The position numbers and the translations under genes are program-made. From the NCBI RefSeq assembly GCF_028750675.1, contig NZ_JAQQPZ010000007.1:62001-126000 (forward strand): a DNA stretch of 64,000 nucleotides, given 5' to 3'. Positions 27,301 through 35,967 of this stretch are shown here, piece after piece. The notes below the pieces were generated by a model. The model worked only from the letters and a program-made list of their open reading frames with translations, was not told the origin of the DNA and searched no databases. Origin of the DNA: Shewanella metallivivens (GTDB lineage Bacteria > Pseudomonadota > Gammaproteobacteria > Enterobacterales > Shewanellaceae). Position 1 is the first letter of the stretch. Each line of letters opens with the position of its first letter.

Positions 27301-29232
27301 AATGCCATTAGTATCTGTTGAGATGATGGCTATTTCAGATGCTGCATCAAGTACGTTTGTTAACAATGACGTTAATTTATTATTTTCAATTTGGGCTTGT
27401 TTACGCTCGGTAATGTCGATCCTAAGGGCAATACAACGCTCTAATTCACCTTCGGAGCTCATGATGGGTGCAATAACCGTATCGAACCAAATAGGCTGAC
27501 CTTGCTTATCAAGATTACACACTTCATTGTGCCAGGTTTTCCCTGCCGTGATGGTTAGCCACATTTGCCGCCAAAAAGCATCATCATGTTCTTGAGATTT
27601 AATAATAGAATGCTTTTGGCCAATCATATGTTCACGAGAATAACCAGAAGCAATACAGAAGTTGTCATTTACCGATAAAATCACCCCATCTTTGTCGGTT
27701 TCAGAATACAGTAATTGCTGGTTAATATTTTCAAGCAGAGTTTTGTTTTCAGACAAGGCTTTTGCCAGTGCTTGGGTTCGCTCACTGACTTTACGCTCTA
27801 GATTGGCATTTAAGCTTAAAATTTGCTTTTCGGCATTTTGCTGCGCGGTAATATCACGAATAGTTTGACTAACGCCAACAATCACGCCGTATTCATTATA
27901 AATGGCAAGAGAGGTCATGGTGGTTGATAGCAACGCATCACCTTTACACTTGTGAGACCCAATATAATTAAGCAACGACTCACCATTTAACACTTTTTCA
28001 AATAACGCTTGTTCAGTGTCTAAACGATCATCGGGAGTGATAAATTTTTGCTTTTTAAACCCAAGAACTTCTGCATGAGTGTAACCAAATATGGTTTCAG
28101 CACCTTGATTCCATCCGGTAATGACCCCATCACAATCGTACGTAATAATTGCATCAAGTGAATGCTCTACAATATTCGCGCGACGTTCATTGTCCGCTAA
28201 TATGATTTTTCTTTTTCCTGCGGAATACGAATAATACCCAATAAAAGCCCCTAATAATAAGCTGACAATCAACCCGTAGGAAAACATCATATGAGGTGAA
28301 GTTAATTGCAAATCGCTAACAAAATTAGGATAAGCGGCGAGTGTTATTTGCCACTTGCGACCAAATACCTCACGTTCAACAATAACGCTATAATTTGATA
28401 ATGGACTCGCATCATCAATGTGGGTTTCGTAAAATGCAACATGATTCCCAAATTGGGTAATATCTTCAATCGTTAACTTTGTCGAATCGCGCGACAAGGG
28501 TAGCCCATCAAAAACCTCATTAGCCACTAAGGGAGCATAACTCCAACCAAATGCATTGGCCTCTCTTAATTGAACAGTTGGAGGCGTATATCCTGTGCTA
28601 TAAATTGGCATTAACACTAAAAATGCTTGCAAAGGGCTTCCAGTTGCTTGCACTAAGGTTATTGGCCCTGTAAGCCTAACCTCTCCGGTTAAATATGCAT
28701 CTTTAGCAGCATTTTTACGATTTTGTTCTGAGGCAATATCTAAACCTACAGCCGAATAATTGCGCTCTACAGGCTCAATATATTGAATAACATAACGTTC
28801 ATCACCATGTGCATTTAGTTGCCTAATATTAAAACTTGGCCAATCATCCGCCTTTGCTTGCGCCAAAAACGCGAGCTCGTCCGATACTGGAACGCGCCGA
28901 ATAAAACCAAACCCCCTAGCACCTGGAAACTCGTTATCTAAATCACGAGTTTGACTGTATTTGATGAATTTTGCACGCGACATCCCATCAACACCATCAG
29001 TGAAGATAATGCCACGAGCACTGCGTAAGCCATATTGATAGAGTTGCAGACGATTAGTAATATTAGATGAGACTTGCTCACTGACATCATTCAGGGTTTT
29101 GTTTATATAATGCTCATTTTTATTTTTTACCCCTAAGGCAACACCAGCACTAATGACTAAGCCAAAAGCGAACACTCCAACACCCAATTTAAGCGCATTT
29201 TTATAACTAGCAATTTTGGTCATGTTTATCAT
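24358..29232 (-). CDS. CHASE-PAS hybrid sensor histidine kinase with two receivers and HPt
   Basis: The 1624-residue protein has, in order: a membrane segment, a periplasmic CHASE domain (about 75-300, with GARGFGFIRRVP), a second membrane segment (about 318-340), four PAS domains (about 355-465, 505-615, 630-755, 770-890), HisKA (FLANMSHEIRTPMN), an HATPase (NLAGNAIKFT, DTGIGI, GTGLGL), two receiver domains with phospho-acceptors in IIMDWRMPG and IVIMDMQMPD, and an HPt domain (AHTIKGTASNIGA). This is a full phosphorelay in one chain. Its output is probably the REC-GGDEF protein encoded three bases downstream. The ligand of the CHASE domain is unknown. It has a paralogue in this window. Confidence 0.93.
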   Translation of the reverse strand: MINMTKIASYKNALKLGVGVFAFGLVISAGVALGVKNKNEHYINKTLNDVSEQVSSNITNRLQLYQYGLRSARGIIFTDGVDGMSRAKFIKYSQTRDLDNEFPGARGFGFIRRVPVSDELAFLAQAKADDWPSFNIRQLNAHGDERYVIQYIEPVERNYSAVGLDIASEQNRKNAAKDAYLTGEVRLTGPITLVQATGSPLQAFLVLMPIYSTGYTPPTVQLREANAFGWSYAPLVANEVFDGLPLSRDSTKLTIEDITQFGNHVAFYETHIDDASPLSNYSVIVEREVFGRKWQITLAAYPNFVSDLQLTSPHMMFSYGLIVSLLLGAFIGYYSYSAGKRKIILADNERRANIVEHSLDAIITYDCDGVITGWNQGAETIFGYTHAEVLGFKKQKFITPDDRLDTEQALFEKVLNGESLLNYIGSHKCKGDALLSTTMTSLAIYNEYGVIVGVSQTIRDITAQQNAEKQILSLNANLERKVSERTQALAKALSENKTLLENINQQLLYSETDKDGVILSVNDNFCIASGYSREHMIGQKHSIIKSQEHDDAFWRQMWLTITAGKTWHNEVCNLDKQGQPIWFDTVIAPIMSSEGELERCIALRIDITERKQAQIENNKLTSLLTNVLDAASEIAIISTDTNGIITIFNRGAELLLGYSATEIVGKVSPAILHLPAEIRARGKELSEEFGEDISAFDVFVYKPRNFGPETRNWTYIRKDFSQCQVSISVSAMRNDDGELVGYLGVAVNIDTMIKQQDELVSASNQLVKAAEVAELGIWNYDVINDELQWNDRMFSMYDYPMSLKDEGLNYQHWRERVHPDDIKMAELALQQAIDTRTTYEPTFRIVTSTNKIRYIQAGAQVSYDKAGHAVRVVGINRDVTEQRELEQTLRFAKRAADAASAAKSEFLANMSHEIRTPMNAVLGMLQLVQHSELTRQQHDYVSKAEMAAKSLLGLLNDILDFSKIDAGKLELDLHPFQLETLMRELAVMLATNVQNKNIEVIFDLDPAIPYLIEGDEQRLRQVLLNLAGNAIKFTSDGHVIVSVLCHEIKQNQVSLTVSISDTGIGISEEQSRKIFQGFMQAESSTSRRFGGTGLGLAITKRLVDLMGSELQLSSQVGQGSRFWFELTLNIIEMNNTLFTIDLQGKNILIVDDSKMSRRIISKTLTAHGAYVNEAGNSKQAINLIEQSINATHQYDVIIMDWRMPGMNGLDTTQHIQQMFEEDNAPAIIMLTAYGSEVLKQSKQYRQQPFVSMLSKPVTANLMLEAVQQAINGVHTPLGPHTIEHLALESVRVLVVEDNQLNRQVIDELLRLQGALVTLAKGGVEGVEWITQSDKSFDIVIMDMQMPDMDGLEATRLIRADGRFDDLPILAMTANASLADKALCLEAGMNEHIGKPIDMTLLLPCMLTLLGRDPITSEPIEQTLLLDSQTHKDDVLENPESILRRFGGERAFFIDVKHHFAIEMSEQLALLTHAFEQGDNNAMSIIAHTIKGTASNIGAKRLAAFAEQLERSVKNADSVDASDYLSQMQGHINDSLHMLDTLFPDEAISTNEVDKSQYLPIESIEADKKVKLMTLLVEQNLEAIDYLESMLTNVAADKQWLRLSRQVSQLEFLDAIDTLRSIMKE

Positions 29233-29645
29233 TAGGTTAAAATTACAGAAGTTAACTGTGGACGATAACCCAGTTTTTTACAAGCTAGACATTGAAAAAC
29301 ATAGTTTTTTTAATACACTACTTAAGTTAATATTACGTTGTCGCAACGAGTTAATAGTCAAAAACATTAAGTTTGAGGTTCAATTAAGCACTCCTATCGC
29401 GATGTTAAGGCATTCGATAGTTAGCGATTTACTCCAAACCCTAACTCACATAGCCTTGTCAACCATCCGCGTTACTGAGCATGCTAGATGATAATGACTT
29501 TCATTTTACGGTTAACCCTAAACAACTTTATTTAACATGCATTTATACTCATCATGTTAACGTGATGCACAGGCAAATTTTGAACAGTCATTCCAATAAT
29601 GATACCATTTAGCTATAGCATATGTGGCATGATCGAGGTAGCAAA
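29233..29645. other. Divergent intergenic region
   Basis: The gap separates the hybrid kinase from the TetR gene and should contain their promoters. A plus-strand reading frame here overlaps the kinase start, lacks a ribosome-binding site and has no protein-like features. I see nothing else in it. Confidence 0.5.
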
Positions 29646-30209
29646 ATGGCAAAGAAGAATTATCAACGAGAAGACGTATTAGATAACGTTATTCGTTTAT
29701 TTTGGCAACAAGGTTATGCAGCATCGAGTATCCAGCAGATCACTAAGGCCACAGGATTAAAACCAGGCAGTATTTATCATGAGTTCGAAAATAAAGAGAA
29801 GCTGTTTCAAGAGGCATTAGGCCGCTATGCCGCGTTTTCAATTGATTCGATTCACCAAAAAATGGCTAACGCGACCAGTGTGAATATGGCGATTAAGCAA
29901 ATACTAACAGATTTAGTGGAGCAATCTAAAGCCTGTGATTACTGCGGCTGCTTTTTAATTAAAACTCAACTTGAATTGGCTTCACAAGGTAATACCTTAT
30001 ACCAATTTGCATCAGCACAATTAGCCAGCATAGAAAAAATTTATGCCGATTACCTTAGTCGCGTTTATAACATTGAACAGGCTAGAGCTTATGCAGCGCA
30101 GCTGATGACAGTTATTTTTGGTATTCGCACCTACGGTTACCAGGCGGATTCTGCCAATACCATCACTCAAACAATTAACGCCCTTCTGCCCTGGTTAAAT
30201 GAACATTAA
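29646..30209 (+). CDS. TetR/AcrR-family transcriptional regulator
   Basis: The 187-residue protein has a classic N-terminal TetR helix-turn-helix (ATGLKPGSIYHEFENKEKLFQEAL, about 25-50). Its C-terminal ligand domain contains CDYCGCFLIKTQLELAS, a pattern of the AcuR/ComR-like subgroup. The ATG after GAGGTAGCAAA was chosen over one eight codons earlier. The gene is alone between the hybrid kinase and a diguanylate cyclase. Its target could not be deduced. Confidence 0.92.
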   Translation: MAKKNYQREDVLDNVIRLFWQQGYAASSIQQITKATGLKPGSIYHEFENKEKLFQEALGRYAAFSIDSIHQKMANATSVNMAIKQILTDLVEQSKACDYCGCFLIKTQLELASQGNTLYQFASAQLASIEKIYADYLSRVYNIEQARAYAAQLMTVIFGIRTYGYQADSANTITQTINALLPWLNEH

Positions 30210-30462
30210 TAATGTACTAAGTGCTCATTATCACATTATCAACATGGCTTTCAGGTCAACGACAGCCTGAACAATTGCTCAATCGAACATCTTAGTTATC
30301 CACTTTATTTGTTAGCCATACCAATTACAGGCAAATTACGTTGGCTAAATCGTCGTTTTATGGCAACCTGAGCATACGATAAATAGATTTTTACTATTTT
30401 AGTAATGACTTAATTCATTTCTATTTCGACTTTGAGTTCAATAATACTTAAAGGATTAACCT

Positions 30463-31509
30463 TTGCGCGCACTCATCAAACAACACAAAAACAGCAATAG
30501 CGGGCAGCAGCAAGCTCGGGTTATCGCCTTGTTTTCGTTAGTTGGTATGTCTATTACTTTTTTGATGGGATTACTCAGCCTATTTGGCCCAAACAACACA
30601 CTCTCTATCGTATTGTTTATTGCCAGCGCAATTTATTTAATCGCGTTTTTTTCAGCCAATAAATTAGAGATCAAAATAGGCTCGATGCTGGTCATTTATT
30701 CACTTTATTTATTGATGTTTTATCTCATATTTAGTGGTGGTGTCGAGCAAACGGGTCCTTTGTGGATTTTTATTGTCGCGCCCGTGTCAGTTTATGTGTT
30801 GGGGCTGCGTAATGGATTAATTAACCTGTTAATTTTTTTAACGGTGATCTGCATCATCATTTTATTACCGCAACACATCATTGAGCATGCCCAATACAGC
30901 AATAGTTATACACTGCGACTTATCTTATCGTTTGTAACCTTATCATTTTTATCTGCATTGTATGAGTTTTCGAGAATGCAATCTTATCGAAATGCCCTAG
31001 AGATCAGCGCCCAATTCCAAGAACTCGCCATGCGCGATCCGCTTACAAAACTGGCTAATCGACGTAATGCTGCAGCAGTGCTAGAACAAGAAAAAGCCAG
31101 AGTCATCCGCAACAATGAACCTCTATCGGTATTGTTGTGCGATTTAGATCATTTTAAAGCAGTGAATGACAAATTTGGCCACAATGGTGGTGATATGGTA
31201 TTGGTAGAGTTATCAGCTCTATTTACCCAACATGTAAGAGAGCAAGATTGTGTTGCTCGCTGGGGTGGCGAAGAGTTTTTGATTATTCTTCCGCAAACAT
31301 CCGCAGAACATGCCAGCATTATTGCAGAAAAAATCCGCAGCAACGTTGAGCAGCATACGGTTAATTTCTTATCACAACAAATTAACGTTACCATTAGTAT
31401 CGGTATTTCGCAGCTCAGTGAAGACCAAAGTATCGACGAGCTCATCAATACCGCCGACAAATGCCTCTACCAAGCTAAAACCTTAGGCCGCAACCGAGTT
31501 TATCCTTAA
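30463..31509 (+). CDS. Membrane diguanylate cyclase
   Basis: The 348-residue protein has five to six membrane segments in residues about 20-175 and a GGDEF domain (about 185-348) with DPLTKLANRR, LLCDLDHFK and intact RWGGEEF. The REQD five residues before the active motif could be an inhibitory I-site. It starts with TTG, preceded by AAAGGA at six bases, and no ATG near it fits. There is no EAL or named sensor domain, so the membrane part is probably the sensor. A terminator follows. Confidence 0.92.
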   Translation: MRALIKQHKNSNSGQQQARVIALFSLVGMSITFLMGLLSLFGPNNTLSIVLFIASAIYLIAFFSANKLEIKIGSMLVIYSLYLLMFYLIFSGGVEQTGPLWIFIVAPVSVYVLGLRNGLINLLIFLTVICIIILLPQHIIEHAQYSNSYTLRLILSFVTLSFLSALYEFSRMQSYRNALEISAQFQELAMRDPLTKLANRRNAAAVLEQEKARVIRNNEPLSVLLCDLDHFKAVNDKFGHNGGDMVLVELSALFTQHVREQDCVARWGGEEFLIILPQTSAEHASIIAEKIRSNVEQHTVNFLSQQINVTISIGISQLSEDQSIDELINTADKCLYQAKTLGRNRVYP

Positions 31510-31563
31510 CAACATTGAATAGCTTGACGGTCTTTTTATAGCTCAAGTGCCTATTCCCCCATG

Positions 31564-31593
31564 AAAAAGCCCCAAATGTTGGGGCTGATTTTT
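31564..31593. terminator. Bidirectional terminator
   Basis: AGCCCCAA and TTGGGGCT form an 8-bp stem around three bases, with an A-run before and a T-run after. It separates the convergent diguanylate cyclase and peptidase genes. Confidence 0.85.
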
Positions 31594-31612
31594 AGTCGGT
31601 AGATATACCCGA

Positions 31613-34081
31613 TTATGGCTTTGCCGTATCCGGATAAAGGCTGTTCCACCATTGGGGCTCGTCTTTTAATTTCATATCAAACCAGGCCATGGTGGTGTTC
31701 CACCAGTCAAAGCGAGCTTGGCGGGTGTTGATATGATGATCCTGGTCGTTAAACTCCACCAGCTCAACTTCTTTACCCAATAACTTAAGCGCTGTGTACA
31801 TGTAATGGCTTTCGCCCACAGGCACGTTGGTGTCGGCATTACCGTGAATCAGTAATAACGGTGTGGTGATTTTATCAGCTTGATAAAGCGGGCTTTGCTC
31901 AACATAAAGCGCTTGGTTATTCCACGGGAAACTTCCACGGCTCGCAACACCTGAATAGCCATACCCCCACCAGCCATGCCCCCAATACGAAGACAAATTA
32001 CTGATCCCCGCATGCGACATTGACGCGGCAAAAATATCGGTTTGTGTGGCCAAGTACATGGTCATAAAGCCGCCATAAGACGCGCCCATATTACCCACAC
32101 GTTTGGAATCAACTGATGGGTAGGCATTTAAGAAAGCCTTAGTGCCTTCAATGATGTCATCTGCGCTGTACTTGCCCCAGGCATTCACATGGCGACCACT
32201 GAAGGCCTGACCATAACCAGTTGCGCCATTAGGCTGTAACACATACACCACATACCCCTGAGCGGCCCACAAGTTAAATGGCCAGCGGCCAGTAAAGTGA
32301 CGTCCAACCGGAGAGGTACCGCCGTAATAGTAAACCAGTGCAGGGTACTTTTTGTTGGCATCATAATCGGTTGGCAGGTACACGCGGCCGTCAATGTTAT
32401 GCCCATGCTGGTTAGTAAAATCAAAATCTTCAATGTTACCTAAACGCGTATTGGCATAACTTTGCTGTTGGCTGTCGAATAACACCTGCTTACGGCTTGA
32501 ATTAAGCGACATGCTATACGCTTTTTGTGGCGCTGTGGCCGAGGTGCCTGCAACCACCAGCAGTGGGGTTGATAGCTTGGTGGCCACACTAAAGCCATCT
32601 ACCATATCAACCCCGGTATCGACCTTACTAAAACGCTTTTGGCTTTTATCAAATAAATATAATGGTGAGCGATCGCCTTCGGTAACCGTTAGCAGTAGAT
32701 CATCATTTTCAAGCTTGGTCATACTGCCGATGGCTGGGTCAAAGCTTTTGCTTAATGCGCTCACATTGCCCTTAGCATCTCGCCAATATAACTGGCCGTC
32801 ATAATCATTGACCTCAATATTGGGGTTTTGCATACCCATGCCATCCATAAAACGCGGACCAGCGGTGATGTACATGCCATCATCGGCGTATAATGCGCCA
32901 CTGAAGCTGCGATATTCACCAATCAGAGTTTCGCTTAAATCCGCGACATTAAGTTCGATTAGCTGGGTGATGCCATGAGCGGGTTGTTTGTAATCGACAG
33001 GTGAACGAGTTAGCAACAAGGTGCCTTTATTGGCGTAGCTGTCTAACAGTGAACTGGTGATGCTGTTGTCAGTTAGTTGACGAATAAAACCCGAACCCAC
33101 ATCTAATTGATAAAGCTGACTGTTGTTACGCCAATAGCTCCAGCGATCTTCTAATGCTTGAAAACGCTTTGAAGTTGCTTTGTCATCGGCTTTAAACGGC
33201 TTTTCCCAACTAAACAATAAGCTGTCACCAAACCACTGTAAGCCCGACACATTTTCAAGCTCAGTGGCGGCAATATCGATGCTTAAATCAGCGACATTGA
33301 ATAACTGAATTTGTTTGTTAGCCACAAACGCGAGGTGTTTTGAATCATCAGACCACACCGCACTGCTCGGGCGGCTATCTTGCCAGCGATAAATCACGCT
33401 GTTGTCTGGCAATTTGCGCAGCTCTGTCACCTGAATAGGCTTATCGCCCTGGGCCGCTTGGTATTCAATGGTTGATTGCAGTAAATATTTACCATTAGGC
33501 GACAAGGTTAAGTTGCTAATCACTTTTGAGTCAAAAAGCTGCTCGGCTGATACGCGTTGTGATTTTTGTGCAGCAAAATCAAGCTCATCCACATCGCTTT
33601 TGCCTTGCCAATCAAGACTAAAAGGCTCGTCTTTTTGCACACCATCTGCAAGCAACATGAGTTGATAATCACCGTTGGCGAATTCAAGCTCGACCTTGTC
33701 CGATGATTTCACTAACTGACCGTTAAGATATACCTGCGGGTTTTCAAGGCCTTTAACGGTTAATGTACCTTGCGTAAAGCGCTGTGTAGAAACCGGCAAA
33801 CGATAGGCTAACCACCCCTCACCTTCTGCTTTGGCAGTCGCAGCTTGCCACGAAAGCGTTTGGTTAAATAGCTTAACCTTATCGCCCTGCTGTACTTGGC
33901 TGAGCTTCGCCACCACATTGGTACGCAAGGCATCGGCTTGAGCACTTTTAGATAACGCCGTAGCAGAAACTTGTGTTACCGGACCAATACGTTGAATGTA
34001 TTTTGCGTCAATGTCGACGCCAAATGCCATGCCTGAAACTGCCATGGCTAAACTGGTAAACACCAGAGAAAAAGCTTTCAT
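31613..34081 (-). CDS. Exported S9-family prolyl oligopeptidase-like peptidase
   Basis: The 822-residue protein has a signal peptide ending MAVSGMAFG, an extra N-terminal beta-rich region, a beta-propeller-like middle (about 180-560) and a C-terminal alpha/beta hydrolase. The catalytic serine is in GASYGGF, the aspartate in HGNADTNVPV and the histidine in DQDHHIN. This is the S9 order (Ser, Asp, His), of the dipeptidyl-peptidase/acylaminoacyl-peptidase group, so it probably trims peptides in the periplasm. AAGGA precedes the ATG. It is a single-gene unit, and a MITE lies upstream. Confidence 0.92.
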   Translation of the reverse strand: MKAFSLVFTSLAMAVSGMAFGVDIDAKYIQRIGPVTQVSATALSKSAQADALRTNVVAKLSQVQQGDKVKLFNQTLSWQAATAKAEGEGWLAYRLPVSTQRFTQGTLTVKGLENPQVYLNGQLVKSSDKVELEFANGDYQLMLLADGVQKDEPFSLDWQGKSDVDELDFAAQKSQRVSAEQLFDSKVISNLTLSPNGKYLLQSTIEYQAAQGDKPIQVTELRKLPDNSVIYRWQDSRPSSAVWSDDSKHLAFVANKQIQLFNVADLSIDIAATELENVSGLQWFGDSLLFSWEKPFKADDKATSKRFQALEDRWSYWRNNSQLYQLDVGSGFIRQLTDNSITSSLLDSYANKGTLLLTRSPVDYKQPAHGITQLIELNVADLSETLIGEYRSFSGALYADDGMYITAGPRFMDGMGMQNPNIEVNDYDGQLYWRDAKGNVSALSKSFDPAIGSMTKLENDDLLLTVTEGDRSPLYLFDKSQKRFSKVDTGVDMVDGFSVATKLSTPLLVVAGTSATAPQKAYSMSLNSSRKQVLFDSQQQSYANTRLGNIEDFDFTNQHGHNIDGRVYLPTDYDANKKYPALVYYYGGTSPVGRHFTGRWPFNLWAAQGYVVYVLQPNGATGYGQAFSGRHVNAWGKYSADDIIEGTKAFLNAYPSVDSKRVGNMGASYGGFMTMYLATQTDIFAASMSHAGISNLSSYWGHGWWGYGYSGVASRGSFPWNNQALYVEQSPLYQADKITTPLLLIHGNADTNVPVGESHYMYTALKLLGKEVELVEFNDQDHHINTRQARFDWWNTTMAWFDMKLKDEPQWWNSLYPDTAKP

Positions 34082-34210
34082 TACACGTCCTTATTATTGC
34101 AACTTTCATTATTCTTGATACTCAGCGCAGTGTGACAAAAGTCTGCACAAAATGCATATTTTTTGTGTATCAATAATTGTCACTTGCTGTATTTATACCA
34201 TCTCCACTGC

Positions 34211-34477
34211 TAGGGTCTGTTGATCTTTGCTGGTTGAATTTTGTTCGAGTTAAAAACGTTTTAATCGAGGCGAATGGATTGAAGCCTAGCCACCTAAGCA
34301 ATATCCGTTCAACAAAGAGTAAAACGTTTTTAGCCGAACCCTGTGGGCAGCGTTTGTTGGTCATTTTTACTGCGTTATCGACTTTTTATGTAGAATAACT
34401 ACACTTCAAAGTCTCTGCCTTGTATAAAAGACCAACAATTTGCTGCAAAAACAACCTTGAAAGATCAACAGGCCCTA
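34211..34477. mobile_element. MITE-like element with 18-bp terminal inverted repeats
   Basis: The ends TAGGGTCTGTTGATCTTT (34211-34228) and AAAGATCAACAGGCCCTA (34460-34477) are inverted copies with one mismatch. The 267-bp interior carries no convincing ORF and has its own inverted segment (AAAACGTTTTAATCG and AGTAAAACGTTTTTAG). It lies between the divergent S9 peptidase and metallo-hydrolase genes. I remember related sequences from other gammaproteobacterial intergenic regions but have not searched. A target duplication is not clear. Confidence 0.8.
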
Positions 34478-34511
34478 AATTATTTAATACCTATTACATT
34501 AAAGGATTACT

Positions 34512-35921
34512 ATGCAGATTATTCACCATGGCGCAGTGAATGGGGTAACGGGCTCGTGTCATCAGCTCGATATCAACCCGCAACTTCCAAGCAGTTACCT
34601 TATTGATTGCGGGTTATTTCAAGGAGCGGAAACCGCTGGTAAAAACTCGGCATCTCAACTGCAAATAGACTTCCCAATCGACAATATTAAAGGGTTAATC
34701 GTCACCCATTGTCATATCGATCATGTTGGGCGGATCCCTTATTTATTAGCCGCAGGCTTTAACCAGCCCATTTATACCACTACGGCAACCGCAGCGTTAT
34801 TGCCATTAGTGATTGAAGATGCATTAAAAGTCGGTGTCACCCGCGATCAAAAACTTATTCAGGCCTGCTTAAACCAGCTCAGTAAACTCATTGTGGCAAT
34901 AGACTATCACCAATGGATTGCACTGCCTGTCAATCTGAGCACCAATAGGGCTCAGCCGGTTAATCAAGTTAAGCTTAAATTTAAACCCGCGGGGCATATT
35001 TTAGGCTCGGCCTATGTTGAGCTTGACCTTAAAGGGCCAAATTATAAACACAGAGTGGTTTTTTCAGGTGACTTAGGCGCAACCTACGCCCCATTACTGG
35101 CAAGCCCCAAAAGCCCTTACCGAGCCGATACTCTAGTGATTGAGTCAACCTACGGTGATAAAAACCATCAAGGCCGTAAAGATCGCAGTAAACAACTCAA
35201 AGAGATTATTGAAAAAGCGGTTAAGGATAATGGCGTTGTGCTCATCCCAGCTTTCAGCATTGGCCGTACACAAGAGTTGTTATACGAGTTTGAGCACATT
35301 ATTTATCGCAACAAGCACAACCCCATGTGGCAACATATCGACATTATTGTCGACTCACCTATGGCGGCAAACTTTACTCAACAATACCGGGCATTTAAGG
35401 CGTTGTGGGACAAAGAGGCCAAGCAAAAACTGAAACAAGGCCGTCATCCGTTAGATTTTGAACAGCTCACCACTATCGACAGCCATCAGGATCACCTAGC
35501 GGTTATCAACTATCTAGACTCGGTCAATAAACCCGCCATCATCATTGCCGCATCGGGCATGTGCACAGGCGGCCGTATTAGTAATTATCTTAGCCGCTTT
35601 TTACCCAAAGCCACCACAGACGTATTATTTGTCGGCTATCAAGCTCAAGGCACCACAGGCCGAGACATACAACAATATGGCCCACAAGGCGGCTATGTGT
35701 ATATTGATGAGCAGCGCATTGATATTAAGGCGGTTATCCACACTATTAGCGGCTACTCTGCCCACGCCGATCAACACAACCTCATCAATTTTGTCAAACG
35801 CATGCACCACAAACCAACACATATTCGTATTGTTCATGGCGATGCTGAGGCTAAACAAGCGTTAGCCTCAGCCTATCAAGCATTGTTACCTATGGCTGAG
35901 ATTGAGATTGGTAAAGCATAA
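34512..35921 (+). CDS. MBL-fold/beta-CASP metallo-hydrolase (CPSF-like RNA-processing family)
   Basis: The 469-residue protein has the metallo-beta-lactamase zinc motif THCHIDHVGR (HxHxDH), later zinc ligands in FKPAGHILGS and FSGDLG, and the C-terminal beta-CASP and RMMBL parts with SGMCTGGRI, SAHADQ and HGDAEAK. This plan is that of YSH1/CPSF-73-like RNA hydrolases (COG1236) found in many bacteria. The cellular substrate is not known. AAAGGA precedes the ATG. Confidence 0.9.
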   Translation: MQIIHHGAVNGVTGSCHQLDINPQLPSSYLIDCGLFQGAETAGKNSASQLQIDFPIDNIKGLIVTHCHIDHVGRIPYLLAAGFNQPIYTTTATAALLPLVIEDALKVGVTRDQKLIQACLNQLSKLIVAIDYHQWIALPVNLSTNRAQPVNQVKLKFKPAGHILGSAYVELDLKGPNYKHRVVFSGDLGATYAPLLASPKSPYRADTLVIESTYGDKNHQGRKDRSKQLKEIIEKAVKDNGVVLIPAFSIGRTQELLYEFEHIIYRNKHNPMWQHIDIIVDSPMAANFTQQYRAFKALWDKEAKQKLKQGRHPLDFEQLTTIDSHQDHLAVINYLDSVNKPAIIIAASGMCTGGRISNYLSRFLPKATTDVLFVGYQAQGTTGRDIQQYGPQGGYVYIDEQRIDIKAVIHTISGYSAHADQHNLINFVKRMHHKPTHIRIVHGDAEAKQALASAYQALLPMAEIEIGKA

Positions 35922-35967
35922 CAACACCCAACAACAATCAATGACATTTCAGCGGTGAGATGACAAG

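Noticed and set aside
29216..29491. Plus-strand 91-codon ORF overlapping the start of the CHASE hybrid kinase gene
   Set aside because: It overlaps the real gene on the other strand, has no ribosome-binding site and no protein-like pattern.
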